From assembly GCF_000327065.1 (NCBI RefSeq), contig NC_019936.1, forward strand, positions 1-64,000: 64,000 nt of DNA. The letters run 5' to 3'. The notes under the pieces are model-generated. The model worked only from the letters and a program-made list of their open reading frames with translations. It did no database searches and was not told where the DNA came from. Below are positions 1 to 13,410 of this stretch, in pieces. How positions within the stretch are numbered: position 1 is the first letter of the stretch; the number at the start of each line of letters is the position of its first letter. The DNA comes from Stutzerimonas stutzeri RCH2 (GTDB taxonomy: Bacteria; Pseudomonadota; Gammaproteobacteria; Pseudomonadales; Pseudomonadaceae). The translations under genes were made by a program, and so were the position numbers.

Positions 1-11
1 CTGTTCCGATG

Positions 12-146
12 TCAGACGGTCAGACGCTTACGGCCTTTGGCGCGACGACGCGACAGAACTTGACGACCGTTCTTGGTGGCCATGCGGGCACGGAAGCCAT
101 GGGTACGAGCGCGCTTGATGGTGCTGGGTTGGAAAGTGCGTTTCAT
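12..146 (-). CDS. rpmH: 50S ribosomal protein L34
   Basis: The reverse strand encodes a 44-residue, very basic protein that starts [18 protein letters not shown] and ends GRKRLTV, which is L34 along its whole length. L34 is a component of the large ribosomal subunit. The gene lies divergently from dnaA across the origin, as in other pseudomonads, and rnpA would follow just beyond the left edge. A near-perfect sigma-70 promoter lies at 206-234. The length and both ends match the family exactly. Confidence 0.98.
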
Positions 147-205
147 GGTGCGGTTACCTGGTGATCCATTGCGGGCCGGAATGGCCCCCTTTTAAGAGAC
201 CGGCG

Positions 206-234
206 ATTGTAGAGAAGCCGTCAGGCCAGGTCAA
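206..234 (-). promoter_or_regulatory. sigma-70 promoter of rpmH
   Basis: Read on the minus strand, TTGACC (229-234) and TACAAT (206-211) are separated by exactly 17 bp, close to the sigma-70 consensus. Transcription would begin near position 199 and give a leader of about 50 nt before the rpmH start at 146. This is a prediction from sequence only. Confidence 0.7.
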
Positions 235-660
235 TTTCCAACCAGTCCCATCTGGCTGAAAAAAAATAAAAGGAAAAGAAATATAAGCTCTTAAGATGTA
301 GTGCTTATGTATGTACAAGCCGTTTTCTGTGGATAGCAGGCTGTAGCGCAATGCTCACGCGGCTTTCGAGAGCCTTGAACCAGGTGGGTAAGCGGTGCCT
401 ATTGCGTGCAGAGCATCTGCGTAAGCTGGGGATTAAATTGACAGATATCCACAGCGGCAGCGGCCAACCGCTTTTCAACAGCCTTAGACACTGCCCTTAC
501 GGAGGGTTATCAACAGATCTCCTGCAGACTGCGATTGTTTCCACAGCAGGCTGATGTGCTCGGCGATCTAGTGCGGAGGGGCCGAGTTGTTGTGGATAAC
601 CAGAGGTCGCGCGGCTACAATGGCCGCCGTCTTACCTCGACAGAGTCGATAGGAGTTTCC
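235..660. other. oriC: chromosomal replication origin region (oriC)
   Basis: The rpmH-dnaA intergenic region is the known site of oriC in Pseudomonas. It holds an A-rich stretch (about 258-300, including AAAAAAAATAAAAGG) that could act as the unwinding element. DnaA-box-like 9-mers are TGTGGATAG (328-336), ATATCCACA (445-453), TTATCAACA (507-515) and a perfect box on the minus strand, TGTGGATAA (591-599). Weaker matches are TTTTCAACA (472-480) and GTTTCCACA (537-545). No protein-coding gene is supported here. The limits given are those of the gene gap, not a measured minimal origin. Confidence 0.85.
591..621 (+). promoter_or_regulatory. candidate dnaA promoter overlapped by a consensus DnaA box
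   Basis: A TACAAT -10 hexamer at 616-621 lies 40 nt upstream of the dnaA start. There is no good -35 hexamer. The region where it would be is covered by the perfect DnaA box TGTGGATAA at 591-599. That layout would let DnaA repress its own gene, as is known for dnaA in other bacteria. The promoter call is inference. Confidence 0.45.
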
Positions 661-2109
661 GTGTCGGTGGAACTTTGGCAGCAGTGTGTTGAGCTTTTGC
701 GCGATGAACTGCCTGCTCAGCAATTCAACACATGGATTCGTCCTCTCCAGGTCGAAGGTGACGGTGAGGAGCTGCGGGTCTACGCGCCCAACCGTTTCGT
801 ACTCGACTGGGTCAACGAGAAGTACCTGTCACGTCTGCTGGAATTGCTCTCCGAGCGCTCCAGTGGTCTGGCGCCCGCGCTTTCTCTGTTGATAGGGAGT
901 AAACGTACTTCGTCGGCGGCATTGCCCTCTGCTGCTGCCGCACGTGCTCAGCCTCAGCCAACGGTTGTCAGTACCCCGGCGCCGGCAGCACCTTCTCCAG
1001 CGCGCTTCGAGCCATTGTCGGCCGATACCAGCGAGCCGGAGCAGCCCCGAGTGGAGCGCAACGTACAGGTCGAAGGTGGCCTCAAGCACACCAGCTACCT
1101 GAACCGTACGTTCACCTTCGAGAATTTCGTCGAGGGCAAATCCAACCAGCTGGCTCGCGCGGCCGCTTGGCAGGTCGCTGACAATCCCAAGCATGGCTAT
1201 AACCCGCTGTTTCTCTATGGCGGCGTGGGCCTCGGCAAGACCCACCTGATGCATGCGGTGGGCAATCACCTGCTGAAGAAGAATCCGAATGCCAAGGTGG
1301 TGTACCTGCATTCCGAGCGCTTCGTGGCGGACATGGTCAAGGCGCTGCAGCTCAATGCGATCAATGAATTCAAGCGCTTCTACCGTTCCGTGGATGCGCT
1401 GCTGATCGACGACATCCAGTTCTTCGCCAAGAAGGAGCGCTCCCAGGAAGAGTTCTTCCACACCTTCAATGCACTGCTCGAGGGCGGCCAGCAGGTCATC
1501 CTCACCAGTGATCGTTACCCGAAAGAGATCGATGGTCTCGAGGAACGTTTGAAATCGCGTTTTGGCTGGGGTTTGACGGTGGCGGTCGAGCCGCCTGAGC
1601 TGGAGACCCGGGTCGCCATTCTGATGAAGAAGGCCGATCAGGCGAAGGTCGATCTGCCTCACGATGCAGCTTTCTTCATCGCCCAGCGCATTCGCTCGAA
1701 TGTCCGCGAATTGGAAGGCGCACTGAAGCGCGTTATCGCCCATGCGCACTTCATGGGACGCGATATCACCATCGAATTGATTCGCGAATCGCTGAAGGAC
1801 TTGCTGGCGTTGCAGGATAAACTGGTCAGCGTCGACAATATCCAGCGCACCGTCGCCGAGTACTACAAGATCAAGATTTCCGATCTGCTGTCGAAACGGC
1901 GTTCCCGTTCGGTAGCGCGTCCGCGCCAGGTAGCCATGGCGTTGTCGAAAGAGTTGACCAATCACAGCCTGCCGGAAATCGGCGATGCGTTCGGTGGGCG
2001 CGATCACACCACGGTTCTGCATGCCTGCCGTAAGATCGCCGAACTGCGGGAAACTGACGCGGATATCCGCGAAGATTACAAGAATTTGCTGCGAACTTTG
2101 ACAACCTGA
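661..2109 (+). CDS. dnaA: chromosomal replication initiator protein DnaA
   Basis: This 482-residue AAA+ initiator binds DnaA boxes and melts oriC. The GTG start at 661 is chosen because it follows AGGAG (651-655) and gives the typical N-terminus MSVELWQQC. The frame is open further upstream but that part is not family-like. Domain I is at about 1-90, a Pro/Ala-rich linker at about 90-150, Walker [10 protein letters not shown] at 187-195, Walker B LLIDD near 247, and the DNA-binding signature GRDHTTV near 445. dnaN follows after 33 bp, so the two are probably co-transcribed. DnaA boxes upstream suggest autoregulation. Confidence 0.98.
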   Translation: MSVELWQQCVELLRDELPAQQFNTWIRPLQVEGDGEELRVYAPNRFVLDWVNEKYLSRLLELLSERSSGLAPALSLLIGSKRTSSAALPSAAAARAQPQPTVVSTPAPAAPSPARFEPLSADTSEPEQPRVERNVQVEGGLKHTSYLNRTFTFENFVEGKSNQLARAAAWQVADNPKHGYNPLFLYGGVGLGKTHLMHAVGNHLLKKNPNAKVVYLHSERFVADMVKALQLNAINEFKRFYRSVDALLIDDIQFFAKKERSQEEFFHTFNALLEGGQQVILTSDRYPKEIDGLEERLKSRFGWGLTVAVEPPELETRVAILMKKADQAKVDLPHDAAFFIAQRIRSNVRELEGALKRVIAHAHFMGRDITIELIRESLKDLLALQDKLVSVDNIQRTVAEYYKIKISDLLSKRRSRSVARPRQVAMALSKELTNHSLPEIGDAFGGRDHTTVLHACRKIAELRETDADIREDYKNLLRTLTT

Positions 2110-2142
2110 GTGCGACCTAATCTATAGGCAAGGGACCAGACC

Positions 2143-3246
2143 ATGCATTTCTCCATTCAGCGCGAAGCCCTGTTGAAACCCCTGCAGCTGGTTGCTGGCG
2201 TCGTCGAGCGCCGTCAGACCTTGCCGGTTCTGTCCAACGTTCTCCTTGTTGTGCAAGGTCAGCAGCTGTCGCTGACCGGTACCGACCTGGAGGTCGAACT
2301 GGTGGGCCGTGTTGCACTCGAGGATGCCGCCGAGCCGGGTGAAATCACCGTTCCGGCACGCAAGCTCATGGATATCTGCAAGAGCTTGCCGAGCGACGCC
2401 CTGATCAGTATTCGTCTGGATGATCAGAAGATCGTTATCAAATCCGGCCGCAGCCGATTCACCCTGTCGACCCTTCCGGCCAATGATTTCCCGACCGTGG
2501 AAGAAGGACCTGGATCGCTTTCCTTCAGCGTCGAGCAAGGCAAGCTGCGCAAGCTTATCGAGCGCAGCAGTTTCGCTATGGCGCAGCAAGACGTCCGCTA
2601 TTACCTCAACGGCATGCTGATCGAGGTGTCCAACGGCATGCTGCGCGCGGTAGCAACCGATGGTCATCGCCTGGCGATGTGCTCGATGCAAGCGGGTATC
2701 GAACAGCCCGATCGTCATCAGGTCATCGTGCCGCGCAAGGGTATTCTGGAGCTTGCCCGCCTACTCAACGATCAGGATGCTGAAGTCAGCATCGTCCTGG
2801 GGCAGCATCATATTCGCGCGACAACCGGCGAGTTCACCTTTACCTCGAAGCTGGTGGATGGCAAGTTCCCGGACTATGAGCGCGTGTTGCCGCGTGGCGG
2901 TGACAAGCTGGTAGTCGGCGACCGCCAGTTGCTGCGCGAGGCTTTCAGCCGTACCGCGATTCTGTCCAACGAGAAGTACCGCGGTATTCGTTTGCAGCTG
3001 GAAAGCGGCTTGCTGAAAATCCAAGCCAACAACCCTGAGCAGGAAGAAGCCGAGGAAGAAGTTGCAGTCGACTATAACGGTGGCTCGCTGGAGATCGGCT
3101 TCAACGTCAGCTACCTGCTGGATGTGCTTGGTGTAATGACTACCGAGCAGGTTCGCCTGATTCTCTCCGATGCGAACAGCAGTGCGCTGGTTCAAGAGTT
3201 CGACAACGACGACTCAGCGTACGTCGTGATGCCGATGCGCCTGTAA
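2143..3246 (+). CDS. dnaN: DNA polymerase III subunit beta (sliding clamp)
   Basis: The protein has 367 residues, the normal length for the beta clamp, and opens [17 protein letters not shown] as expected for pseudomonads. The clamp is a ring-shaped homodimer that tethers polymerase III to DNA and also receives other repair and regulatory proteins. The C-terminus ends YVVMPMRL, the family's typical end. AAGGGA lies about 10 bp before the ATG. It sits between dnaA and recF in the standard replication operon. Confidence 0.98.
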   Translation: MHFSIQREALLKPLQLVAGVVERRQTLPVLSNVLLVVQGQQLSLTGTDLEVELVGRVALEDAAEPGEITVPARKLMDICKSLPSDALISIRLDDQKIVIKSGRSRFTLSTLPANDFPTVEEGPGSLSFSVEQGKLRKLIERSSFAMAQQDVRYYLNGMLIEVSNGMLRAVATDGHRLAMCSMQAGIEQPDRHQVIVPRKGILELARLLNDQDAEVSIVLGQHHIRATTGEFTFTSKLVDGKFPDYERVLPRGGDKLVVGDRQLLREAFSRTAILSNEKYRGIRLQLESGLLKIQANNPEQEEAEEEVAVDYNGGSLEIGFNVSYLLDVLGVMTTEQVRLILSDANSSALVQEFDNDDSAYVVMPMRL

Positions 3247-3259
3247 CCCTGCTGTTTTA

Positions 3260-6783
<3,524 letters not shown>

Positions 6784-6830
6784 TTTTTTTCGGATTTCTA
6801 GATCAGCAGACATTAGCCAATGCGGCACCA

Positions 6831-6862
6831 AAACCCCGGCCCCTCAAAGGTCGGGGTTTTTT
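6831..6862 (+). terminator. rho-independent terminator after gyrB
   Basis: A 10-bp stem, AACCCCGGCC paired with GGTCGGGGTT (one G-U pair), encloses the loop CCTCAAA and is followed by a run of Ts. It closes the dnaA-dnaN-recF-gyrB unit, 50 bp after the gyrB stop. Confidence 0.9.
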
Positions 6863-7008
6863 GTTATTGGAAGATAGGCTGCGTAAATCGTCTCGACTGG
6901 TTTAATCAATTTCGAAATAGTCCCTTACCGGCGTAAGGTTGCTCCATTCGAGATTCATCATCCTTGCCGAGCCCTCGCGGGCCACCAATTTCATGAGGAC
7001 AGTTGCCA

Positions 7009-8571
7009 ATGTTGGACACCAATCTCAAGACCCAGTTGAAAGCCTACCTGGAGAAGGTCACCCAGCCCTTCGAGATCGTCGCGTCCCTCGATGACGGCGA
7101 GAAGTCCCGAGAAATGCTGAGCCTGCTGCAAGACATCGCCGGCCTCAGCGACAAGATCACCCTCAAGACCGACGGCGACGATGCGCGCAGGCCGTCGTTC
7201 TCGCTCAACCGCATCGGCGGCAACATCAGCCTGCGTTTTGCCGGCATCCCCATGGGCCACGAGTTCACCTCGCTGGTACTGGCGCTGCTGCAGGTCGGCG
7301 GCCACCCGTCGAAGACCGCGCCGGAAGTGATCGAGCAGATCAAGGCGCTGGAGGGCGACTACCGCTTCGAAACCTACTTCTCGCTGTCCTGCCAGAACTG
7401 CCCGGACGTGGTCCAGGCGCTGAACCTGATGGCCGTGCTCAACCCGAACATCCAGCACGTCGCCATCGACGGCGCGCTGTTTCAGGACGAGGTCGAAGCG
7501 CGGCAGATCATGTCGGTGCCGAGCATCTACCTCAACGGCGAACTGTTCACCCAGGGCCGCATGAGCGAGGAAGAGATCCTCGCCAAGCTCGATACCGGCT
7601 CCAGCGCCCGTGACGCCGAGAAGCTCAAGGCCAAGGACGCCTACGACGTGCTGGTCGTCGGTGGTGGCCCGGCAGGCGCCGCAGCGGCGATCTACGCCGC
7701 GCGCAAGGGCATCCGCACCGGTGTCGCCGCCGAGCGCTTCGGCGGTCAGGTGCTCGACACCATGGCCATCGAGAACTTCATCTCGGTGAAGGAAACCGAA
7801 GGCCCGAAACTGGCCCGCGCGCTGGAAGAGCACGTGCGCGAGTATGACGTCGACATCATGAACCTGCAGCGCGCCAGCCAGCTGATTCCGGCTGGCGACG
7901 ACGGCCTGCACCGCGTGCAGTTCGAGAACGGCGGTGAGCTCAAGGCCAAGACCCTGATTCTCGCCACCGGCGCGCGCTGGCGCGAAATGAACGTGCCGGG
8001 CGAGCAGGAATACCGCGGCCGTGGCGTCGCCTACTGCCCGCACTGCGACGGCCCGCTGTTCAAGGGCAAGCGCGTGGCGGTGATTGGTGGCGGCAACTCC
8101 GGCGTGGAAGCGGCCATCGACCTGGCTGGCATCGTCGCCCATGTGACGCTGCTGGAATTCGGCGAGGAGCTGCGCGCCGATGCCGTGCTGCAGCGTAAAT
8201 TGTTCAGCCTGCCCAACGTCCGCGTGCTGAAGATGGCGCAGACCACCGAGGTCAAGGGCGACGGCCAGAAGGTCACCGGACTGGTCTACAAGGACCGCAC
8301 CAACGACGAGGTGCACAGCGTCGAGCTGGAAGGCATCTTCGTGCAGATCGGCCTGCTGCCCAACAGCGAATGGCTCAAGGGCACCCTGGAGCTGTCGCGC
8401 TTCGGTGATATCATCGTCGACGCCAAGGGCCAGACCAGCCTCCCCGGCGTGTTCGCCGCCGGTGACGTGACCACGGTGCCGTACAAGCAGATCGTCATCG
8501 CCGTCGGTGAAGGCGCCAAGGCCTCGCTGAGCGCCTTCGATCACCTGATCCGCAGCTCCGCGCCGGCCTGA
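7009..8571 (+). CDS. ahpF: alkyl hydroperoxide reductase subunit F
   Basis: The 520-residue protein aligns from its first residues ([17 protein letters not shown]) with AhpF, the flavoprotein disulfide reductase that passes electrons from NADH to the peroxiredoxin AhpC. An N-terminal thioredoxin-like domain carries CxxC at 128 and 131. An FAD-binding GGGPAG is near 218, the second redox CPHC at 343-346 and the NAD-binding GGGNSG near 361. A TTG two codons upstream is in frame, but the ATG is the family start and GAGGA precedes it. No ahpC is beside it, which is unusual because ahpCF is normally one operon. It has its own terminator. Confidence 0.95.
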   Translation: MLDTNLKTQLKAYLEKVTQPFEIVASLDDGEKSREMLSLLQDIAGLSDKITLKTDGDDARRPSFSLNRIGGNISLRFAGIPMGHEFTSLVLALLQVGGHPSKTAPEVIEQIKALEGDYRFETYFSLSCQNCPDVVQALNLMAVLNPNIQHVAIDGALFQDEVEARQIMSVPSIYLNGELFTQGRMSEEEILAKLDTGSSARDAEKLKAKDAYDVLVVGGGPAGAAAAIYAARKGIRTGVAAERFGGQVLDTMAIENFISVKETEGPKLARALEEHVREYDVDIMNLQRASQLIPAGDDGLHRVQFENGGELKAKTLILATGARWREMNVPGEQEYRGRGVAYCPHCDGPLFKGKRVAVIGGGNSGVEAAIDLAGIVAHVTLLEFGEELRADAVLQRKLFSLPNVRVLKMAQTTEVKGDGQKVTGLVYKDRTNDEVHSVELEGIFVQIGLLPNSEWLKGTLELSRFGDIIVDAKGQTSLPGVFAAGDVTTVPYKQIVIAVGEGAKASLSAFDHLIRSSAPA

Positions 8572-8587
8572 TCGAGGCGCAAAAAGA

Positions 8588-8620
8588 AAGGGGAGCAGCC
8601 GCGAGGCTGCTCCCCTTTTT
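8588..8620. terminator. bidirectional terminator between ahpF and the diguanylate cyclase gene
   Basis: AAGGGGAGCAGCC pairs perfectly with GGCTGCTCCCCTT around the loop GCGA. A T run lies on the plus-strand side and an A run on the other, so it can stop transcription from both convergent genes. Confidence 0.92.
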
Positions 8621-8641
8621 GCTTTGTAGCGACGTGTTGGA

Positions 8642-10012
8642 TCAGTCCTGATGCAGCACGCAGCGATTGCGGCCGCCGTTCTTGGCCTGGTACAGCGCGC
8701 GATCGGCCTGCTGTAGCAGACGTTCGTAGTCCGGATGGCCGTCGTGCACCGCCATACCGACGCTGACAGTCACCTGCAGCACGTCACCACTGGAAAGACG
8801 GAAGTGCTCGCGGGCGATGCGTTCGCGCAGCTTCTCGGCAGCCGCCAGCGCCTTGCTGGCATCGATGTCGACCAGCACCAGCAGGAACTCCTCGCCGCCC
8901 AGGCGGAAGGCGTAGTCGCCGCCACGGGTGTTGCTGGCCAGCAGTGCGCCGACCTGTTGCAGGACCTGATCACCGGCTTCGTGGCCGTAGGTGTCGTTGA
9001 TGCGCTTGAAGTGATCGACGTCGATGGCCAGCACGCCGAAGGCGTTGTTCGACTGACGCGCGTAAAGCACTTCCTTGGCCATTACCACTGGCAGAAATTT
9101 GCGATTGAGCAAGCGTGTCAGCACGTCACGGCCGGCTTCCAGATCATTGGCCTGCTCGAACAAGCTGTCGAGCAGGAATTTGATCGAGCGAGTCTGTTCG
9201 CGAATGTGATGCAGCTTGGCCAGGCGCTCGCCTGTTTCCTGCAGCGTAGCGATCGCCTTGAGTTCTGCGTCGATGCGCTCTATGTAATCGAGAATGCTCG
9301 CGCTTTCCGGCGAGCCTTGGAACGCGTGGGACGCCTTGTGGCGAAACCAGAGGCCGAACTCGGAACCGGCCAGCTGCGGCAGTGCTCCGCTCAGGTTGCC
9401 GATCGCCAGATCGAACATCAGCTGGTTTTCCCAATCGAGCAGCGCTGCGCGCTGACGTTCCTTCTCGACGCCGATGTTCTGTGACACGGAGAACAGTCGA
9501 TAGGCTTCCTCCGCGCGGGAGTTGCGGTCGTGGGACTGGGAATAGGCGAAGCAGATGATTTCCACCGCGAGGTCGATCAGATCGGCACCCATTCGCGCGG
9601 CCTTGCGCCGCACTGGTTCGCCGAGATCGCGCTGTTCGAGCAATTCGCGCAGCCTGCCCTTCAGCGAGCGCGCGCCGCGCAGCACCAGGCTGACCGGGAT
9701 TTCGATACGCGCATGGATTTCACCGACCTTGCGCTGCAGGTCGACCACGGCGTCGAGGTCGCTGTGGGCGGTCGAGGAGCACACCGTGACGATCCACTTC
9801 TGCATCGACTTGCCGAGGCGGTTCTTCACCTGGTCGTGGGACAGGAAACTGGCCGAGTGCGGGTCGGCTAGCATCTGCGAATAGAAATGCTCGGCCAGTT
9901 CGGCGCTTTTTTCTTCGGCAACGGCGTTCAGCGCGGCAGCCGCTTCGGCAGGGTAGCCGTCGAGCAGGCGCAGCCATTCGGTGACCAGCTGGTGGTTTGG
10001 TATTTGCTGCAT
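8642..10012 (-). CDS. globin-coupled diguanylate cyclase (DosC-like)
   Basis: The 456-residue protein joins a globin-coupled sensor domain (about 1-160), a helical middle region (160-290) and a GGDEF domain (about 295-456). The sensor has His100 in the motif VGEIHARIEIP, which matches the heme-proximal histidine region of oxygen-sensing DosC. The active site is GGEEF at 372-376, a functional variant. RGGD at 363-366 lies five residues before it and forms the inhibitory site for c-di-GMP. Together these predict a heme-based gas sensor that makes c-di-GMP and is subject to product inhibition. The protein is cytosolic, with no membrane segment. Confidence 0.88.
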   Translation of the reverse strand: MQQIPNHQLVTEWLRLLDGYPAEAAAALNAVAEEKSAELAEHFYSQMLADPHSASFLSHDQVKNRLGKSMQKWIVTVCSSTAHSDLDAVVDLQRKVGEIHARIEIPVSLVLRGARSLKGRLRELLEQRDLGEPVRRKAARMGADLIDLAVEIICFAYSQSHDRNSRAEEAYRLFSVSQNIGVEKERQRAALLDWENQLMFDLAIGNLSGALPQLAGSEFGLWFRHKASHAFQGSPESASILDYIERIDAELKAIATLQETGERLAKLHHIREQTRSIKFLLDSLFEQANDLEAGRDVLTRLLNRKFLPVVMAKEVLYARQSNNAFGVLAIDVDHFKRINDTYGHEAGDQVLQQVGALLASNTRGGDYAFRLGGEEFLLVLVDIDASKALAAAEKLRERIAREHFRLSSGDVLQVTVSVGMAVHDGHPDYERLLQQADRALYQAKNGGRNRCVLHQD

Positions 10013-10062
10013 AGAGGACTCGCTAAGATGGGCGGACGTCCCTGCCCTGCCCCGGCGTGTGA

Positions 10063-10812
10063 TCAGAGGGTCGAACGACGCTGAGCTTCGAGCTCGCTGA
10101 CCTGTGCGTTGATCCAGTCTTCGGCGCGCTGGTTCAGCTCGGCGATGGCGCGCGGACTTTCGCTGTCAGCGAACATGGGCTGGCCGATAACGACCTGAAT
10201 GGTGCCGGGTCGCTTGCCCCAGCCGGCCTTCGGCCAGAACATGCCGGCGTTGTGCGCAATGGGCAGAACCGGCAAACCGGCATTGACCGCCAGTGCGGCG
10301 CCGCTGCGCGAGAACTTGCCCTGCTGGCCGACCGGTACACGGGTGCCTTCGGGAAAGATCAGCACCCAGGCGCCCTGCTCCAGACGCTCGTGACCCTGTT
10401 TGGCAACCTGGCGCAGCGCCGCCTTGGGGTTGTCACGGTCGATGGCGATGGGCTTGAGCAGCATGATCGCCCAGCCGAAGAACGGCACGCGCAGCAGCTC
10501 GCGCTTGAGCACCTGGGTCAGCGGCTCGAAGTAGGCCGAGAGAAAGAAGGTCTCCCAGGTGCTCTGATGCTTGGCCAGGATCACGCAGGGGCGCGCTGGT
10601 ACGTTCTGCGCGCCGTGCACCTCGTAGCGCAAGCCGACCAGCGTCTTGCCCAGCCAGACGGCACAGCGGCACCAGTTCTGTACCACGAAGCGATAGCGCG
10701 CGCGGAATGCCATAAACGGGGCGAACACCAGGCTCACCAGGCACCAGGCGAACGCGGTGAACGCCAGCAGAAAATAGAACAGGGCGATACGAACGGGAAA
10801 CAGGAGGCTCAT
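10063..10812 (-). CDS. plsC: 1-acyl-sn-glycerol-3-phosphate acyltransferase (PlsC family)
   Basis: This 249-residue membrane-associated acyltransferase belongs to the PlsC/LPLAT family, which adds the second acyl chain in phosphatidic acid synthesis. Two hydrophobic segments lie near the N-terminus (about 8-35). The catalytic block is KHQSTWE at 81-87, an HX4E variant of the usual HX4D, followed by the substrate-binding FPEGTR at 153-158. Its start overlaps the gmhB stop by 4 bp (ATGA). The position downstream of gmhB matches the origin region of P. aeruginosa. Confidence 0.88.
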   Translation of the reverse strand: MSLLFPVRIALFYFLLAFTAFAWCLVSLVFAPFMAFRARYRFVVQNWCRCAVWLGKTLVGLRYEVHGAQNVPARPCVILAKHQSTWETFFLSAYFEPLTQVLKRELLRVPFFGWAIMLLKPIAIDRDNPKAALRQVAKQGHERLEQGAWVLIFPEGTRVPVGQQGKFSRSGAALAVNAGLPVLPIAHNAGMFWPKAGWGKRPGTIQVVIGQPMFADSESPRAIAELNQRAEDWINAQVSELEAQRRSTL

Positions 10813-11351
10813 CGAGAACTCTCGAGTAGATGATCGACAACAGCGGCCAGGTCGTCGAAGACCTGGGTACCTGGCGGCAACGTACCTTCCAGGGTGCGCA
10901 GGCCTTTGCCGGTTCTGACCAGGTAGGGCACGCCGCCGAGCAGCATGCCGGCATGCAGATCGCGGTGGCTGTCGCCAACCACCGGCACACCCTTCAGGTC
11001 CGCCAGGCCGAAGTGCTCGGCAATGCTGCGAAACATTCCAGGCTTCGGCTTGCGGCAGTTGCAGCCATCGTCAGGACCGTGCGGGCAGTGCACGATCAGA
11101 TCGATACGTCCGCCCTGCTCCATCACCAGCTGCTGCATCTTGAAATGCATATCGCCGAGGGTGCTGAGGTCGAACTTGCCGCGCGCGACGCCAGACTGGT
11201 TGGTGGCAACCGCCACCGTCCAGCCGGCCTTGCACAGCCGCGCGATGGCTTCCAGCGACCCGGGAATGGGAATCCACTCCGCCAGCGATTTCACGTACTC
11301 GTCGGAGTCCTCGTTGATCACGCCATCGCGGTCCAGCACGATCAGCTTCAC
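10809..11351 (-). CDS. gmhB: D-glycero-beta-D-manno-heptose 1,7-bisphosphate 7-phosphatase
   Basis: A HAD-superfamily phosphatase of 180 residues for making the LPS inner-core heptose precursor. The catalytic DRDGV is at residues 7-11, and a zinc-site pattern of Cys89, His91, Cys97 and Cys99 is typical of GmhB. I take the GTG at 11351 because the family begins just before DRDG and it lies 4 bp after the glyS stop, suiting reinitiation. A TTG at 11387 preceded by AGAGGA would add 12 residues inside glyS and is a real alternative. Confidence 0.88.
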   Translation of the reverse strand: MKLIVLDRDGVINEDSDEYVKSLAEWIPIPGSLEAIARLCKAGWTVAVATNQSGVARGKFDLSTLGDMHFKMQQLVMEQGGRIDLIVHCPHGPDDGCNCRKPKPGMFRSIAEHFGLADLKGVPVVGDSHRDLHAGMLLGGVPYLVRTGKGLRTLEGTLPPGTQVFDDLAAVVDHLLESSR

Positions 11352-11355
11352 GGGC

Positions 11356-13410
11356 TTAGCCAAGTGCGGAAATATCGGCAACGCCAAGGAACAGTCCTCT
11401 CAGCCGGGCCAGCAAGGCATAACGGTTGGCGCGTACCGAAGCATCTTCGGCATTCACCAGCACCGCCTCGAAGAAGGCATCCACCGGGCCACGCAGGTGC
11501 GCCAGACGCTCCAGTGCCTCGCGGTACTGACGCGCCGCGGCGAGCGGTTGTACCGCCTGCTCGGCCTGCTGGATCGCCGAGTACAGCGAGAACTCGGTAG
11601 CGTTGTCGAACCAGCGTGGCTCGACCGCTTCCGGCAGCTTCGCATCGAACTTGCTCAGCAGGTTGGAGACGCGCTTGTTGGCCGCGGCCAGCGCAGCGGC
11701 TTCGGGCAGCGTACGGAAGGCCTGTACCGCCTGCACACGCTGGTCGAAGTCCAGCGCCGAGCCCGGCTGCACGGCACGCACCGACAGGTAGGCGGCAACA
11801 TCGACGCCTTCGTCCTCGTAGCGGGCGCGCAGGCGATCGAAGATGAACTCGAGAACCTGATCGGCCAGCCCGGCCGATTTGACCTGCGTACCGAACTGGC
11901 CGATGGCGAAGTTGACCGCCTCGACCAGATTCAGATCCAGACGCTTCTCGATAAGGATACGCAGCACGCCGAGAGCCGCACGGCGCAGGGCGTAGGGGTC
12001 CTTGGAACCGGTCGGCAGCATGCCAATGCCGAAGATGCCGACCAGGGTGTCGAGCTTGTCCGCCACCGCCACGGCCGCGCCGGTGAGCGTACTTGGCAGT
12101 TCGCCGCCCGCACCGCGCGGCATGTACTGCTCGTTCAGCGCCAGTGCCACGTCTTCCGGCTCGCCGTCGTTGAGTGCGTAGTAGTAACCGGCAATGCCCT
12201 GCATTTCCGGGAATTCGCCGACCATCTCGGTGGCCAGGTCGCATTTGGACAGCAGCCCGGCGCGCGCGGCACGCTGCTTGTCGCCACCGGTACGCTCGGC
12301 GATCAGCCCGGCCAGGCGCGAGACGCGCTCGGCCTTGTCATAGACGGTGCCGAGCTGGGCCTGGAACACCACGTTCTTCAGGCGCTCGTTGAAGCTGTCG
12401 AGCTTCTGCTTCTTGTCCTGCTTGAAGAAGAACTCGGCATCGGTCAGACGCGGACGCACGACCTTTTCGTTACCGGAAACGATCTGCGCCGGGTCCTTGG
12501 ATTCGATGTTCGCCACGGTGATGAAGCGCGGCAGCAGCTTGCCGTTGGCATCCAGCAGGCAGAAGTACTTCTGGTTGTCCTGCATAGTGGTGATCAGCGC
12601 TTCCTGCGGCACTTCGAGGAAGCGTTCCTCGAACGAGCAGACCAGCGGCACCGGCCACTCGACCAGCGCAGTCACTTCATCGAGCAGCGCCGGCGGCACG
12701 ATGGCCGTGCCGTTCTGTTCGGCAGCGAGCTGCTCGACGCGCTTGGCGATCAGCTCGCGACGCTCGGCGAAGTCGGCGATCACATGGGCGCCACGCAGGT
12801 CTTCCAGATAGCTGGAAGGCTTGGAAATATGCACCTGGCCCGGGCTGTGGAAGCGGTGGCCGCGGGATTCACGGCCGGCACGCTGGGCGAGGATCTCGCA
12901 ATCGATTACCTGCTCACCGAAGAGCATCACCAACCACTGGGTCGGGCGGACGAATTCTTCCTTGCGCGCGGCCCAGCGCATGCGCTTGGGGATCGGCAGG
13001 TCGTTCAACGACGCTTCGACGATACCCGGCAGCAGCTGGCTGGCCGGCTGGCCTTCGATGGTGCGGCTGAACTTGAGTTTCGGCCCGCTGCGATCAATCT
13101 CGGCCAGATCCACGCCGCACTTGCGGGCAAAGCCCAACGCGGCCTGGGTCGGCTCACCGTCGGCGTCGAAGGCGGCCTGCATCGGCGGGCCGTCGAGGTT
13201 GATGCTGCGATCGGGCTGCTGGGTTGCCAGCTGTTCGACCAGCACGGCCAGGCGCCGCGGCGCGGCATAGGCCTGCGTCTTGACGAAGCTAAGGCCGGCG
13301 TCCTTCAGGCCCTTCTCGATACCGGCGCAGAAGGCTTCGGCCAGCTTGGCGAGCGCCTTCGGTGGCAGCTCTTCGGTACCCAGTTCGACGAGGAAATCCA
13401 GTGCACTCAT
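11356..13410 (-). CDS. glyS: glycine--tRNA ligase subunit beta
   Basis: The 684-residue beta subunit of the alpha2beta2 bacterial glycyl-tRNA synthetase begins [20 protein letters not shown], the family's characteristic opening. It has the usual HD-type central region and the C-terminal DALR-like anticodon-binding part. The start overlaps the glyQ stop as ATGA, so the two subunits are translationally coupled. The gmhB gene follows directly. Confidence 0.97.
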   Translation of the reverse strand: MSALDFLVELGTEELPPKALAKLAEAFCAGIEKGLKDAGLSFVKTQAYAAPRRLAVLVEQLATQQPDRSINLDGPPMQAAFDADGEPTQAALGFARKCGVDLAEIDRSGPKLKFSRTIEGQPASQLLPGIVEASLNDLPIPKRMRWAARKEEFVRPTQWLVMLFGEQVIDCEILAQRAGRESRGHRFHSPGQVHISKPSSYLEDLRGAHVIADFAERRELIAKRVEQLAAEQNGTAIVPPALLDEVTALVEWPVPLVCSFEERFLEVPQEALITTMQDNQKYFCLLDANGKLLPRFITVANIESKDPAQIVSGNEKVVRPRLTDAEFFFKQDKKQKLDSFNERLKNVVFQAQLGTVYDKAERVSRLAGLIAERTGGDKQRAARAGLLSKCDLATEMVGEFPEMQGIAGYYYALNDGEPEDVALALNEQYMPRGAGGELPSTLTGAAVAVADKLDTLVGIFGIGMLPTGSKDPYALRRAALGVLRILIEKRLDLNLVEAVNFAIGQFGTQVKSAGLADQVLEFIFDRLRARYEDEGVDVAAYLSVRAVQPGSALDFDQRVQAVQAFRTLPEAAALAAANKRVSNLLSKFDAKLPEAVEPRWFDNATEFSLYSAIQQAEQAVQPLAAARQYREALERLAHLRGPVDAFFEAVLVNAEDASVRANRYALLARLRGLFLGVADISALG

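Noticed and set aside
829..2022. Long open frame antisense to dnaA
   Set aside because: It is a shadow of GC-rich codon use in dnaA. Its sequence has no recognisable domain, and dnaA is certain on the other strand.
6863..7008. Possible OxyR site upstream of ahpF
   Set aside because: ATAG occurs but the repeated ATAG-N7-CTAT spacing does not, so no site is called.
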